64,000 nucleotides of DNA, from the NCBI RefSeq assembly GCF_017355165.1, contig NZ_JADILK010000008.1, forward strand, positions 1-64,000, given 5' to 3'. Positions 24,691 through 33,682 of the stretch are shown piece by piece. This stretch comes from Bacillus sp. SD075. Its GTDB lineage: Bacteria > Bacillota > Bacilli > Bacillales > DSM-1321. The position numbers were made by a program, and so were the translations under genes. Below the pieces are notes generated by a model that saw only the letters and a list, made by a program, of their open reading frames with translations, was not told the origin of the DNA and ran no database searches. Position 1 is the first letter of the stretch. Every line of letters starts with the position of its first letter.

Positions 24691-26340
24691 ATGAAAAAAA
24701 TCATTCCTACCATCATATCAATCGTAACACTAGGTCTTGTCACTGGATTGCCTGGCCCTATAGCCGAAGCAGAAGAATTCACTCCTTATTATGGAAATGG
24801 TCCAAGCTACATTCAACCAGATAACCTCTCCCACCTTTTCCCTGATCCTAAGGTATCTTTCAAGACCCCTGCCTTTAAACAAAACAAAATCGCCTTTACG
24901 AGCCAGGAAGAAATGTTGAATCATATCAAGTCCATCTCCCATAAAAACAAGAACATCCAGGTCAGGACGATAGGTAAATCAACAGAAGGACGCGACATCC
25001 CGATGCTTCTTTTCAGCAAGGATTCAAAAAGACTGAATAAGGGTTCCCATAAACCATTGATTTGGATTCAAGGTCAAATCCATGGCAATGAACCTGCTTC
25101 AGGTGAATCGACATTAGTCCTTGCACAATCGCTGGCTGAAGGCAAGCTTGGTGATGTCCTCGATAAAGTGAATGTTGCCATCATCCCACGCGTCAATCCT
25201 GATGGCTCTTATTACTTCAAGCGCTATACCGCAAATGATATGGATGCGAATAGGGATTACTTAAAAGTGGAGTATCCTGAAGTACAGGCGATTCATCAAT
25301 CCATCGATGATTACAAACCGGAAATCGTTCTGGATGTACATGAATATACAGTGAATCCCGCCCCCCTGAAAAAGGTGGGTGCAAATGGATCGATCGCTTC
25401 CTATGATTTACTCATCTCCTCAGCCAAGAATTTAAATATTCCCGAACGGCTTCGAAAGGCCTCGGATGAACTGATTTTACCTCATGTTTTTAAAACATTG
25501 GAAAAAGAAAAGCTTACCTATCACGACTACTATACACTGGCTACTTCTGATGATGGAGTCCTTACCGCCACAGAAGGAAGCACAGAAGCCCGGATTGGCC
25601 GAAATGCCCTCGGTTTGAAAAATACAATGACTTATTTAATTGAAACAAGGGGAATCAATATTGGCCGGACGGATTTTAAACGACGTGTTTTTGCACAGGC
25701 TACAGCACAGGCAGCTTTCATCAAAACGGCAGCCGAACAGGCAAGTAAAGTTAAAAAGGCCGTTAAACAGGCCGAAACTGAAGTCGTGCAAAAAGGGCGC
25801 AAAGCAAATGATAACGATAAAATTGTCATCACCAGCGAAAATAAATTGGTTAAGGATCAAAAATTGAAAGTAGTTGATTTAGCGAAAGCTAAAATGGTCG
25901 ATGCCCCCATCGATTGGCTGGATTCTACCGATGCCTACCCTACCCTTGTTAGAGATCGTCCGACAGCTTATATCCTTCCACCCGAATATAAAAATATCTC
26001 AAAGAAACTTCAACTATTGGGAGTCGAAGTGAAAAGATTAAAAAAACCTATGAAAGTAGCTGTTGAAAGCTATAGGGTCAAGGATTTAAAAATTTCCGCT
26101 GAACTGGAAAGCGGACATTCCACAAGGGAAGTAACGACCACCGTTACTTCAAAAACCCGTGATTTCCCAAAAGGAAGCTATGTTTTCGACATGGCCCAGC
26201 CTGATGCCAACTTCATCTCCCTTGCCCTCGAACCTGAAGGCATAGACAGCTATGTGACATTCAATTTCATCCCGGCTGACAAGGGAAAAGAATTGCCGAT
26301 TTACCGCTATATGCGGCCATCTTCCTTACCCGTTAAATGA
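24691..26340 (+). CDS. Secreted M14 zinc carboxypeptidase
   Basis: 549 residues. The N-terminal signal peptide (MKKIIPTIISIVTLGLVTGLPGPIAEAEE, cut likely after AEA) marks it as exported. The M14 zinc site is visible: QIHGNEPASGE (His and Glu near residue 131-134) and LDVHEYT (His near 217). NPDGSYYFKRYTANDMDANRDY carries the substrate-binding Arg/Asn region, and a catalytic Glu is in YLIETRGI near 318. A Lys/Glu-rich linker and a C-terminal beta domain follow. It should release C-terminal amino acids from peptides outside the cell; the specificity is unknown. The start has CAGGAGGA upstream. Confidence 0.85.
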   Translation: MKKIIPTIISIVTLGLVTGLPGPIAEAEEFTPYYGNGPSYIQPDNLSHLFPDPKVSFKTPAFKQNKIAFTSQEEMLNHIKSISHKNKNIQVRTIGKSTEGRDIPMLLFSKDSKRLNKGSHKPLIWIQGQIHGNEPASGESTLVLAQSLAEGKLGDVLDKVNVAIIPRVNPDGSYYFKRYTANDMDANRDYLKVEYPEVQAIHQSIDDYKPEIVLDVHEYTVNPAPLKKVGANGSIASYDLLISSAKNLNIPERLRKASDELILPHVFKTLEKEKLTYHDYYTLATSDDGVLTATEGSTEARIGRNALGLKNTMTYLIETRGINIGRTDFKRRVFAQATAQAAFIKTAAEQASKVKKAVKQAETEVVQKGRKANDNDKIVITSENKLVKDQKLKVVDLAKAKMVDAPIDWLDSTDAYPTLVRDRPTAYILPPEYKNISKKLQLLGVEVKRLKKPMKVAVESYRVKDLKISAELESGHSTREVTTTVTSKTRDFPKGSYVFDMAQPDANFISLALEPEGIDSYVTFNFIPADKGKELPIYRYMRPSSLPVK

Positions 26341-26359
26341 TGCATAGGATATCTAAATG

Positions 26360-26394
26360 ACGCTCTGGCAGCTTTCATTGCCAAAGCGTTTTTT
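26360..26394 (+). terminator. Terminator after the M14 peptidase gene
   Basis: ACGCTCTGGC pairs with GCCAAAGCGT (9 of 10), followed by TTTTTT. Confidence 0.75.
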
Positions 26395-26486
26395 ATGACG
26401 ATATGCCTGACATGATTTCTTGAATGCAACGACAAGTTTTGAATATACATATAAACGGAAAAAGTGTTTTTAGAGGAGGAAAGTCT

Positions 26487-28382
26487 TTGAACCAACATGT
26501 ACAATTGGAAATCAATCGCCTTGTTCATCGCTTGAAACAAGACCAATCCGCTGATGGTTCGTGGAATTATCCCTTTGACACCGGGATAACGGCAGATGCC
26601 TATATGATTATTTTATTGAAAATTTTAGATATGGAAGATGCCCCTCTTATAGAGGCTTTAGTAAAAAGAATTGAAAGCAAGCAAACCGAAAACGGTTCAT
26701 GGAAACTTTTCCAAGACGAGCAGGACGGTAATGTTACGGTTACAATCGAAGCTTACTATGGCCTTCTTTTTAGCGGACTCCGCAATAAGCACGATGCCCA
26801 TATGAGGAAAGCCAAACAATTCATTCTTTCCAAGGGTGGCATCAAACAGGCCAAAATGTTAACGAAAATGATGCTTACTGTCACCGGACAATATCAATGG
26901 CCGCGCCTATTTCCCATTCCTCTCGAAGTGGTCTTACTGCCTCCGACCTTTTTCGTCAGCATTTATGATCTTTCCGTATATGGGCGGGTCAACATGATTC
27001 CATTGCTATTGCTTGGCCATAAAAAGTTTCAGCTCAAGACCCCGGACAGTCCAAGTTTAAAAGATTTATTCCTAACAAGGGAGGACCGTTCCGAAGGGCA
27101 TATGTGGGAAGAGTATCGTACCGCAGAATATCGTTCCTTCTTCAACAAACTCCAAAAAGGCGTCAAAACTTTGATTGGTTATCCGGATTATTTGCATTCC
27201 TTAGCCTTGGATTCAACGAAAAGGTTCATGCTCGACAGGCTGGAACCGGACGGAACACTGTACAATTATTTCGGTTCTACCTTTTTCATGATCTTTGCCC
27301 TCCTTTCAATTGGATATTCGAAAAAGGATCCAGTGATTCTAAAGGCAATTGCCGGTCTGAAGGGGATGGCCTGCTCCATTGAAGGACATACACATATCCA
27401 ATTCACAACGCCCCATGTTTGGAATACCTCCTTAATTAGCTACTCCCTTCAAGAAGCGGGCATATCTTCCAAAGACCCAACGGTTAAGGCCGCCAATCAG
27501 TACTTACTGTCACGCCAGCATTATATGTATGGAGATTGGCTGATCCATAATCCTAACGCGATTCCAGGCGGCTGGGGGTTCTCGGATTTCAATACCATGA
27601 ATCCAGATGTCGATGATACGACTGCCTCACTGCGGGCGCTGGCTAAGCATCTGCAAACAAAACCGGATATTCGGGACAGCTGGAAGCGCGGTGTCTCCTT
27701 CACGATATCCATGCAAAATGATGATGGTGGATTTCCAGCCTTCGAACGGAATAACGACCATAAATGGCTGCACCTTCTTCCTATAGAGGGTTCGAGATAT
27801 CTCCTGACTGATCCTTCTACCGCTGATCTGACAGGAAGAACGCTTGAATTCCTGGGGAACTATACAAATATCAAGAAGCCGGAAGAAATCAGTAAAAGAG
27901 CGGTGGATTGGCTATTGGAAGACCAGAAGCGTGATGGCTCCTGGTATGGGCGCTGGGGCATCTGCTATCTATATGGCACATGGTCTGCACTGACCGGCAT
28001 GAAGGCAGCGGGTCAGGCCACTGGACATCCATCCATCCAAAAAGCCCTAACTTGGTTGAAAAAAGTTCAAAATAAAGATGGTGGCTGGGGTGAATCTTGT
28101 TACAGTGATATCAAGCAACGATATATCCCCCTCGGAGCAAGTACACTGACACATACAGCTTGGGCAGTAGATGCGTTGATATCGGCATCCGATAAGCCGA
28201 CAGCCGAAATCGAAAAAGGCATTGCCTACCTCATCCGTGCAGGTCAGCTAGAAAGCTGGACCAATGATTATCCTGCTGGCCAGGGAATGGCAGATTTTTT
28301 GTATATCCATTATCATAGCTATCGCTATATTTATCCCCTTTTAGCCTTAAGTCATTACAATAACAAATTCCTGCAGACTTAA
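26487..28382 (+). CDS. sqhC: Sporulenol synthase / squalene-hopene cyclase family
   Basis: 631 residues from a TTG at 26487 that has GGAGGA 6 bases upstream; the ATG at 26424 has no such site, and 631 fits B. subtilis SqhC (632). The catalytic acid motif DVDDT is in NPDVDDTTASLRAL, and QW-type repeats occur along the chain (QSADGSWNYP, QTENGSWKLF, QNDDGGFPAF, QKRDGSWYGRWG, QNKDGGWGES). The enzyme folds tetraprenyl-beta-curcumene (or squalene) into a polycyclic terpenoid, probably sporulenol in spore membranes. It is membrane-associated. No other terpene gene is adjacent. Confidence 0.9.
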   Translation: MNQHVQLEINRLVHRLKQDQSADGSWNYPFDTGITADAYMIILLKILDMEDAPLIEALVKRIESKQTENGSWKLFQDEQDGNVTVTIEAYYGLLFSGLRNKHDAHMRKAKQFILSKGGIKQAKMLTKMMLTVTGQYQWPRLFPIPLEVVLLPPTFFVSIYDLSVYGRVNMIPLLLLGHKKFQLKTPDSPSLKDLFLTREDRSEGHMWEEYRTAEYRSFFNKLQKGVKTLIGYPDYLHSLALDSTKRFMLDRLEPDGTLYNYFGSTFFMIFALLSIGYSKKDPVILKAIAGLKGMACSIEGHTHIQFTTPHVWNTSLISYSLQEAGISSKDPTVKAANQYLLSRQHYMYGDWLIHNPNAIPGGWGFSDFNTMNPDVDDTTASLRALAKHLQTKPDIRDSWKRGVSFTISMQNDDGGFPAFERNNDHKWLHLLPIEGSRYLLTDPSTADLTGRTLEFLGNYTNIKKPEEISKRAVDWLLEDQKRDGSWYGRWGICYLYGTWSALTGMKAAGQATGHPSIQKALTWLKKVQNKDGGWGESCYSDIKQRYIPLGASTLTHTAWAVDALISASDKPTAEIEKGIAYLIRAGQLESWTNDYPAGQGMADFLYIHYHSYRYIYPLLALSHYNNKFLQT

Positions 28383-28415
28383 TCGCCAGTGTTTTTTATT
28401 ATATAAAGGTGAATA

Positions 28416-28580
28416 TGTGGATTACCTGTGGAAAAGTAGTGAATAACACCGGGGAGTTATCCACAATCCGAGGTTATCCACATTCATTTATCCATAAAAG
28501 TGCTAAATGCAAGAAAATTTGTTGATTAATCCATTTCGGGTATGTAAGAATGACTGGTTTTATACAGGCTTTGTGGATAG
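28416..28580. other. Cluster of six DnaA boxes
   Basis: Two perfect boxes TTATCCACA at 28457-28465 and 28474-28482. Four with one mismatch: TTATCCATA at 28488-28496, and on the minus strand TAATCCACA (28416-28424), TTTTCCACA (28427-28435) and CTATCCACA (28572-28580). All lie in the 215-base space between sqhC and the TPR gene. There is no dnaA or dnaN nearby, so this looks like a DnaA titration or regulatory cluster and not the chromosomal origin. Confidence 0.65.
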
Positions 28581-28597
28581 TTTGGGGATGATCGCTA

Positions 28598-29086
28598 TTA
28601 TGTGAAAACTTCATTCAGTTTATCACTATAAAATTCTATGGCCTTCGCATAAGATTGTATTTCTCGATCCTTAGACGTTTCGGCAATGATCTTCAATAGG
28701 GATTCCATCGCAAGATCATGTTGGCCCAAATTATAAAATGCCATGTCCCTGAATACCAATAAAGCCTTACCCTCAGGAAACTTCGCCAGCCCAGATTCCA
28801 ATGTCTGTCTTGATTTTTCATACTCCCCTATGGTGCGATATGTGCTCCCCAGCCCTAGGTAAGCCCCTTTTGCATCATCCTCCGGCAAACCTAATTTGAG
28901 TGCCGCTTCATAATAGGCCACCGCCTTTACCTCAAGTCCAAGTATATCCAGACTCCAGGCACACTGATACTGCATGACTGCATCCACGGGATTTTGCTTT
29001 GCCAGATCCATCAATAACCGATTGGATTTTTCGAATTCCTTCTTTCCCCTTAATGACAGTGCCATTTCCAAATTTCCCATTGCCAT
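28598..29086 (-). CDS. TPR-repeat protein
   Basis: 162 residues with tetratricopeptide-type helices along its length: FEKSNRLLMDLAKQNPVDAVMQYQCAWSL, KAVAYYEAALKLG, GAYLGLGSTYRTIGEYEKSRQTLESGL and YNLGQHDLAMESLLKIIAE. These should form a protein-binding scaffold in the cytoplasm; the partner is unknown. No signal or membrane segment. The start is at MAMGN with GGAGGAAT just upstream. The DnaA-box cluster lies downstream of the gene. Confidence 0.75.
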   Translation of the reverse strand: MAMGNLEMALSLRGKKEFEKSNRLLMDLAKQNPVDAVMQYQCAWSLDILGLEVKAVAYYEAALKLGLPEDDAKGAYLGLGSTYRTIGEYEKSRQTLESGLAKFPEGKALLVFRDMAFYNLGQHDLAMESLLKIIAETSKDREIQSYAKAIEFYSDKLNEVFT

Positions 29087-29197
29087 TCCTCCATTGAATA
29101 AGATTCCTCATTGCCCCTATTCGCGATTCCCCATTTTAATTCCTTCTTAATCATTGATATCTCTAAGCACACTCTCCAAACAAAGGAAGGAATTAAA

Positions 29198-29290
29198 ATG
29201 CTGATACTGGAGGTGATTTACTCGACTTCCATTAGTTTATGCATGGTTGTTAAGGATGAGGAAGCTACACTCCCTAACTGTCTTGGCAAT
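29198..29290 (+). pseudogene. N-terminal remnant of a family 2 glycosyltransferase
   Basis: After an ATG with GGAAGG upstream, codons 12-30 read ISLCMVVKDEEATLPNCLG, the usual N-terminus of GT2 glycosyltransferases (ISLCMIVKDEE...LPxCL). After about 30 codons the similarity stops and the sequence runs into the terminator of the opposite gene. The rest of the enzyme is missing, so this is most likely a deletion remnant. Confidence 0.4.
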
Positions 29291-29292
29291 TT

Positions 29293-29323
29293 AAAAAAGG
29301 ATCTGCCACTTGGCAAATCCTTT
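29293..29323 (-). terminator. Terminator of the PepSY/two-component operon
   Basis: On the minus strand AAAGGATTTGCCA pairs with TGGCAGATCCTTT (12 of 13), followed by TTTTTT. Confidence 0.75.
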
Positions 29324-29384
29324 CATACACTTCAGTTCGAGATCATTCATATTTCACAGATTACTTATGACTTATCATATTTGA

Positions 29385-29939
29385 TTAATCATCCAGCTGG
29401 TTTTTCAATACTTTTCCCGTGGTGGCATCTACCACTACATCATATTCCTTTAGTCCTTGTTTTATTTCCAGCTCGTACACAAGGGTTCCATTCTCCGAAT
29501 CCAGCTCGACATCCGTCACTTGGCCATCCACCGCTTTCAAGGCAATCTTTTCAGCTTGATCACTGCTGATTTTTGCAGCTTCCACCGCTTGTTGTGTGCT
29601 CATATCGTCATCGTCATCGTCATCGTCTTCCATCTCCAGGGAAAGAATCTCTCCTTTTGCAGCATCGACGTCAACGTCTTGATAGCCTTCTTTCGTTTTA
29701 ACGGTCATCTCATAGGTCATTGGCTGGTCCCAATCCTTTTCAAATTGAGTAACTTCCCCGCCTAGTTTTTCTGAAATCATTTTGACAGCCTCATCCTCGG
29801 ATATGTTCCCCTTATTGACTGCATATACCGCCGTTCCAGCAGCACCGCCGAAAAGCAATACGGAAGCTATGGAGACCGTCATGATTACCTTTTTCCTTCG
29901 AATGATACCTTCTTTAATCGTACTCCACTGTTTTTTCAT
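29385..29939 (-). CDS. PepSY-domain protein with one membrane anchor
   Basis: 184 residues. A basic N-terminus and one membrane helix (VIMTVSIASVLLFGGAAGTAVYAV) are followed by two PepSY domains: NISEDEAVKMISEKLGGEV...GEILSLEME and ISSDQAEKIALKAVDGQV...TGKVLKNQL. A run of eight aspartates links them (near residue 105-112). The domains face outside. PepSY proteins are thought to inhibit or chaperone secreted proteases. The gene follows a two-component pair on the same strand, as ykoI follows ykoGH in B. subtilis, so it is a probable target or partner. The Asp run could bind cations. Confidence 0.85.
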   Translation of the reverse strand: MKKQWSTIKEGIIRRKKVIMTVSIASVLLFGGAAGTAVYAVNKGNISEDEAVKMISEKLGGEVTQFEKDWDQPMTYEMTVKTKEGYQDVDVDAAKGEILSLEMEDDDDDDDDMSTQQAVEAAKISSDQAEKIALKAVDGQVTDVELDSENGTLVYELEIKQGLKEYDVVVDATTGKVLKNQLDD

Positions 29940-30004
29940 GAATGAATTCCTCCTTTAAGTTGTTACCTTAATAATAAGCACCCTTCATGAAACGAACATG
30001 AGCG

Positions 30005-31360
30005 TTAGATTAGAATTTGATGAGAAAGAATAAGAGTCGCCAACGTCCCCATTCCCACTTCGCTTTGAATCTCCAATTTACCGTCGAATGACTCGACAAG
30101 CGTCCGGGCGATTGAAAGCCCGAGTCCATTGCCTCCCGTTTTCCTTGCCCTTGATGAATCCACCCGATAAAAACGTTCAAATACGTGGGGGAGATGTTCT
30201 CGTGATATCCCTGCGCCGTGATCTTTCACACTGATGTGAATTTCATCCGACTGCCGTTTTATCATGATCTGTATACTTGATTCACTGTATTTCATTGCAT
30301 TGTCCAATAGGATGACAATCACCTGTTCAAGCTTACTGGAAATGGCCATTGCATGTATTTCCTTAAACTCTGATTCTATCTCTATTTCACGATTACCCGT
30401 CCTTCTGAATGTTTGGGCAATCCCTTCACAAAACGAAATAAGTTCTATTTTCCCTTTCACATCTGCTGAAGGTTCCGTTAGGGAAGCTGACTGCAGTAAA
30501 TGTTCCGTCAGTTTTTTCATCCGGACGGCTTCATGATGGATTGCCTCCACCGCCTCTTCCTGAATCGCTTCATCCTTCATTCCCCATCGTTTCAATAGAG
30601 AGGAGTAGCTTTCTATGACCGTAATCGGTGTTTTCAATTCATGTGAAGCATCTGAAAGGAACTGCTGCTGTTGGTTATAATTCCGCTCCAGCCTTTCCAT
30701 CATCCCGTTAAATGCCACTCCCATCACCTGCAGCTCGTCCTTTGAATGATCCGATAGCGGTATCCGTTTGAATTCCCCGCTTTTCTCGATATCCTTCATC
30801 GTTCCGCTCATGATCGAGATGGGTTTGAGAATTAGATTGGCCAGCCACTTACCGGCAAGAATGGATAAAAGAATGACAAAAAGCGATGCCCCGCCTAAAA
30901 CGAGGGCAAGCGTCGATAAATTATCAAGGAGGGTATCAAGCGGCTGTGTGACCTCGATCACCCCTAGTTTCTCCCCTTCATCAGGATAAAGATAACGGTA
31001 GGTCAATACATACTCCCCATCAGCTTTGGTAAAATCATATCCGTTCTCGTTAATGGCTTTAACCGCAAGCCCATTAAGGCCCTCTTCATCCGTAAATGTT
31101 TTTACCAACCTTCCATCCGTGCCGAATATCCTCACCATTCCATCGTCCGGGATATACGGCTCCATTAAATCGGAATCACCGGAAATCAAATCTTTCGTCA
31201 GGATATTTTCTTCAATTAATGAAGCCTGGTCTTCAAGCAAATCCCGTTCCCTCTCAACCGATATCCAAAGAAAGGCGATTAAAACGATGATACTCAACAA
31301 TATAAGCATGACGCTTAAAAAAAGACTGGAATACGATTGGATTTTCGTCCGAATCCTCAT
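30005..31360 (-). CDS. Sensor histidine kinase (OmpR-type partner, YkoH-like)
   Basis: 451 residues. Membrane helices at about 13-35 and 152-175 enclose an extracellular sensing region rich in acidic residues (LISGDSDLMEPYIPDDG). HAMP (about 176-230) is followed by HisKA with the phosphorylated His in FLSDASHELKTPITVIESYSSLLKRWG and an HATPase domain (LDNAMKYSE, DHGAGIS, FERFYRVDSSRARKTGGNGLGLSI). The start ATG overlaps the regulator stop by 4 bases. A role in sensing wall or cation stress is possible but not shown. Confidence 0.88.
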   Translation of the reverse strand: MRIRTKIQSYSSLFLSVMLILLSIIVLIAFLWISVERERDLLEDQASLIEENILTKDLISGDSDLMEPYIPDDGMVRIFGTDGRLVKTFTDEEGLNGLAVKAINENGYDFTKADGEYVLTYRYLYPDEGEKLGVIEVTQPLDTLLDNLSTLALVLGGASLFVILLSILAGKWLANLILKPISIMSGTMKDIEKSGEFKRIPLSDHSKDELQVMGVAFNGMMERLERNYNQQQQFLSDASHELKTPITVIESYSSLLKRWGMKDEAIQEEAVEAIHHEAVRMKKLTEHLLQSASLTEPSADVKGKIELISFCEGIAQTFRRTGNREIEIESEFKEIHAMAISSKLEQVIVILLDNAMKYSESSIQIMIKRQSDEIHISVKDHGAGISREHLPHVFERFYRVDSSRARKTGGNGLGLSIARTLVESFDGKLEIQSEVGMGTLATLILSHQILI

Positions 31361-32052
31361 ACTGGCTCCTTCAAGCTATAGCCTACACCTCGGTAAGTAT
31401 GTATGAGCTGCAACTCAAAGGGATAATCTATTTTTTTGCGTAAATAACGGATATACACATCAACCACATTCGTATCCCCTGCAAAATCATATCCCCACAC
31501 ATGGGTCAGGATTTGCTCCCTCGAAAGTACTTGATTTTTATTTTGCAAAAGATAAACCAACAAATCGAACTCACGGGAGGTCAGCTCAATCCTTTTGCCT
31601 TGCCTGTGAATGTCCCTTGTCCCAAGATTCAACTTCAGATCATGGATTTTTAGTTCATCCACTTCCCCTTCTGATCGGCTCTCCCGTACATTAGTGCGAA
31701 AACAAGCGCGGATCCGTGCCAGCAACTCTTCAATTTCAAACGGTTTCGTTACATAATCATTCGCACCATGGTCCAGGCCATTCACCTTGTCTGGCACAGC
31801 ATCCCTTGCGGTTAGAAGGATGACAGGTGTCGATCCATTCTTATTCCGGTAACGCCTAAGTACTTCTATGCCATTCAACTCGGGCAGCATCACATCCAAT
31901 AGGATTAAATCCCACTCTTCGGCTTCTGCCCTTTCCAGCCCCTTCTTTCCGGTAAAAGCCGATTCTGTATGATACCCCTCATGATTAAGCTCCAGCTGGA
32001 GAACCCTCGCAATTTTTTCTTCATCTTCTATTATCAAAATTCTTTTATTCAT
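31357..32052 (-). CDS. OmpR/PhoB-family response regulator (YkoG-like)
   Basis: 231 residues from the ATG at 32052; the open frame continues 22 codons upstream but those precede the ribosome binding site region GGGGGAGGCGGTGAT. The receiver domain has IIEDEEK and the phosphorylated Asp in LILLDVMLPELNG (near residue 53), then Lys in VTKPFEIEEL. The winged-helix DNA-binding domain includes LTSREFDLLVYLLQNKNQVLSREQIL and VDVYIRYLRKKID. It is the first gene of the operon with the kinase and PepSY genes. Confidence 0.9.
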   Translation of the reverse strand: MNKRILIIEDEEKIARVLQLELNHEGYHTESAFTGKKGLERAEAEEWDLILLDVMLPELNGIEVLRRYRNKNGSTPVILLTARDAVPDKVNGLDHGANDYVTKPFEIEELLARIRACFRTNVRESRSEGEVDELKIHDLKLNLGTRDIHRQGKRIELTSREFDLLVYLLQNKNQVLSREQILTHVWGYDFAGDTNVVDVYIRYLRKKIDYPFELQLIHTYRGVGYSLKEPV

Positions 32053-32183
32053 GATGATCACCGCCTCCCCCTTAGTGTACTGAAGAAATATGAAAATATC
32101 ATGAGAAATTGAACACACCGCATAAAAACCCCATGAAAAATGCCTATATTCATGCCTTTAAAAGGTAAAAAAATACCCGATGT

Positions 32184-32206
32184 GAAAAGTCCAAAAGGGA
32201 CTTTTC
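32184..32206. repeat. Inverted repeat upstream of the response regulator
   Basis: GAAAAGTCC and GGACTTTTC, 9-bp arms around a 5-base loop, without a T-run on either side. It may be a weak terminator or a binding site. Confidence 0.3.
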
Positions 32207-32261
32207 AGTCACCATAAACAGATTCCTCACAATCATAAAAAATCTTCAATGGCCAACCATA

Positions 32262-32291
32262 ATAAAAAGACTATGGAATATTTCCATAGTC
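32262..32291 (-). terminator. Terminator downstream of msrA
   Basis: GACTATGGAA pairs with TTCCATAGTC (10 bp, loop of 3) and is followed on the minus strand by TTTTTATT. It lies about 130 bases after the msrA stop; the bases between hold no gene I can support. Confidence 0.65.
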
Positions 32292-32419
32292 ACAGTTTGT
32301 GGACAAAATAGGGTTCGGAACGGTCTACCCCAATAACTGGCTAGCCAAGACCCCATAGGCGCTTTGCGGAAAGGGAGGGGATTTCTGAAATCAACTGGAA
32401 CGTTTAATAATGATCCCTC

Positions 32420-32941
32420 TCATTCACCGTTCCAATGCTGGTCAATGAATTCATCGCGTCCCGATTTCGCACGGTCCGCTTTATAATCATCTTTGTTTTT
32501 TTTATGATAGCCTTGATGGTATTCTTCGGCAGGATAAAAGGTTTGGGCCGGAAGGATTTCCGTTACGATGGGTTTCTTGAATTTCCCGCTGGCCGCTACC
32601 TTTTCCTTCGCATCAAGAGCCAGTTTCTCCTGAGCTTCATCATGATAGAAGATGGCCGTCCGATATTGACTGCCTCTGTCATGGAATTGTCCGGCATCGT
32701 CAGTTGGATCAATTTGCTGCCAATACAGTTCCAGCAATCTTTCATAAGGAAATAACTGAGGATCGAAAGTGATTTCCACGACTTCATAATGCCCCGTAGT
32801 TCCCGTCTTCACTTCCTCGTAAGTCGGGTTTTCAACATGTCCTCCTGTATAACCGGATACGATCCCCCCAATCCCCGGTTGTTCTTCAAACGGTGTCACC
32901 ATGCACCAAAAACAGCCTCCAGCAAATGTAGCCTTTTGCAT
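32420..32941 (-). CDS. msrA: Peptide-methionine (S)-S-oxide reductase MsrA
   Basis: 173 residues from the ATG at 32941 (an ATG three codons earlier touches the ribosome binding site). The catalytic motif GGCFWCMVTPFE is at the N-terminus, followed by GIGGIVSGYTGGHVENPTYEEV and GHYEVVEITFDP, all typical MsrA. It reduces the S-epimer of methionine sulfoxide in proteins with thioredoxin, in the cytoplasm. No msrB is fused or adjacent. Confidence 0.92.
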   Translation of the reverse strand: MQKATFAGGCFWCMVTPFEEQPGIGGIVSGYTGGHVENPTYEEVKTGTTGHYEVVEITFDPQLFPYERLLELYWQQIDPTDDAGQFHDRGSQYRTAIFYHDEAQEKLALDAKEKVAASGKFKKPIVTEILPAQTFYPAEEYHQGYHKKNKDDYKADRAKSGRDEFIDQHWNGE

Positions 32942-33041
32942 AATGGTCATCCCCTTCCTTGTATGTAATAAAAATTAATATACCATATTCCAATCCTGAC
33001 ACTGTGCTTTTTTGATTTACAAAGCCTCCATTATATGCGCC

Positions 33042-33084
33042 AAAAGGGCTCTACCCCTCGATCAATCTTTTGACCAGCCCTTTT
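33042..33084 (-). terminator. Possible terminator overlapping the desR 3' end
   Basis: AAAAGGGCT (inside the last desR codons on the minus strand) pairs with AGCCCTTTT beyond the stop; 9-bp arms. The loop is long (about 25 bases), so it is only a candidate. Confidence 0.35.
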
Positions 33085-33670
33085 CCTTGAATCTTACAAT
33101 CGCTTCAACGCGGTTGCTTACATCCAATTTATCAAGGATGACCGATATATAATTACGGACCGTGCCGTTGGTCAGATAAAGCTGGCTAGCGATTTCCTTT
33201 GTGGTCTTACCATCCGCTATCAATTTGAGCACTTGGCTCTCTCGTTCAGTCAAAGGGTTTTCTTCTTCGAAGGCCATATCCACCAGCTCAGGAGCATAAA
33301 TGCGACGACCATCCATGATGACACGGATCGAATTCGCAAGTTCATCACTTGGACTATCCTTCAGCAGATATCCGCCAACCTCTGCCTTTCTGGCTCTTTC
33401 AAAATACCCAGGGCGTGCAAAAGTGGTCAAAATGATGACTTTGCATTGGTGGCCCTGATCCTTGATCTCCTCCGCTACATCGAGCCCGGTTTTAACTGGC
33501 ATTTCAATATCGGTTATACAGATATCCGGCTTTAATTGATTGACGAGATTCATTGCTTCTTCCCCATTGCTCGCCTTTCCTACAACTTCCATATCACTTT
33601 CCAAATCAAGGATGGAACCTAGCGCGCCAAGCAGCATCCGCTGGTCTTCGGCAATTACGATTCGAATCAA
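33062..33670 (-). CDS. desR: Response regulator DesR (NarL/LuxR family)
   Basis: 202 residues. The receiver has the acceptor Asp54 in CITDIEMP, the same position as B. subtilis DesR, and KDSPSDELANSIR near 105. The C-terminal LuxR-type helix-turn-helix is PLTEREVLK-like: NPLTERESQVLKLIADGKTTKEIASQL (only parts quoted). When phosphorylated by DesK at low temperature it activates the desaturase promoter. It is the last gene of des-desK-desR, 12 bases after desK. Confidence 0.92.
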   Translation of the reverse strand: MIRIVIAEDQRMLLGALGSILDLESDMEVVGKASNGEEAMNLVNQLKPDICITDIEMPVKTGLDVAEEIKDQGHQCKVIILTTFARPGYFERARKAEVGGYLLKDSPSDELANSIRVIMDGRRIYAPELVDMAFEEENPLTERESQVLKLIADGKTTKEIASQLYLTNGTVRNYISVILDKLDVSNRVEAIVRFKEKGWSKD

Positions 33671-33682
33671 TGTTAATCCCTC

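Noticed and set aside
28416-28580. Chromosomal origin
   Set aside because: DnaA boxes are present, but dnaA, dnaN and a DnaA-trio/AT-rich unwinding region are not seen.
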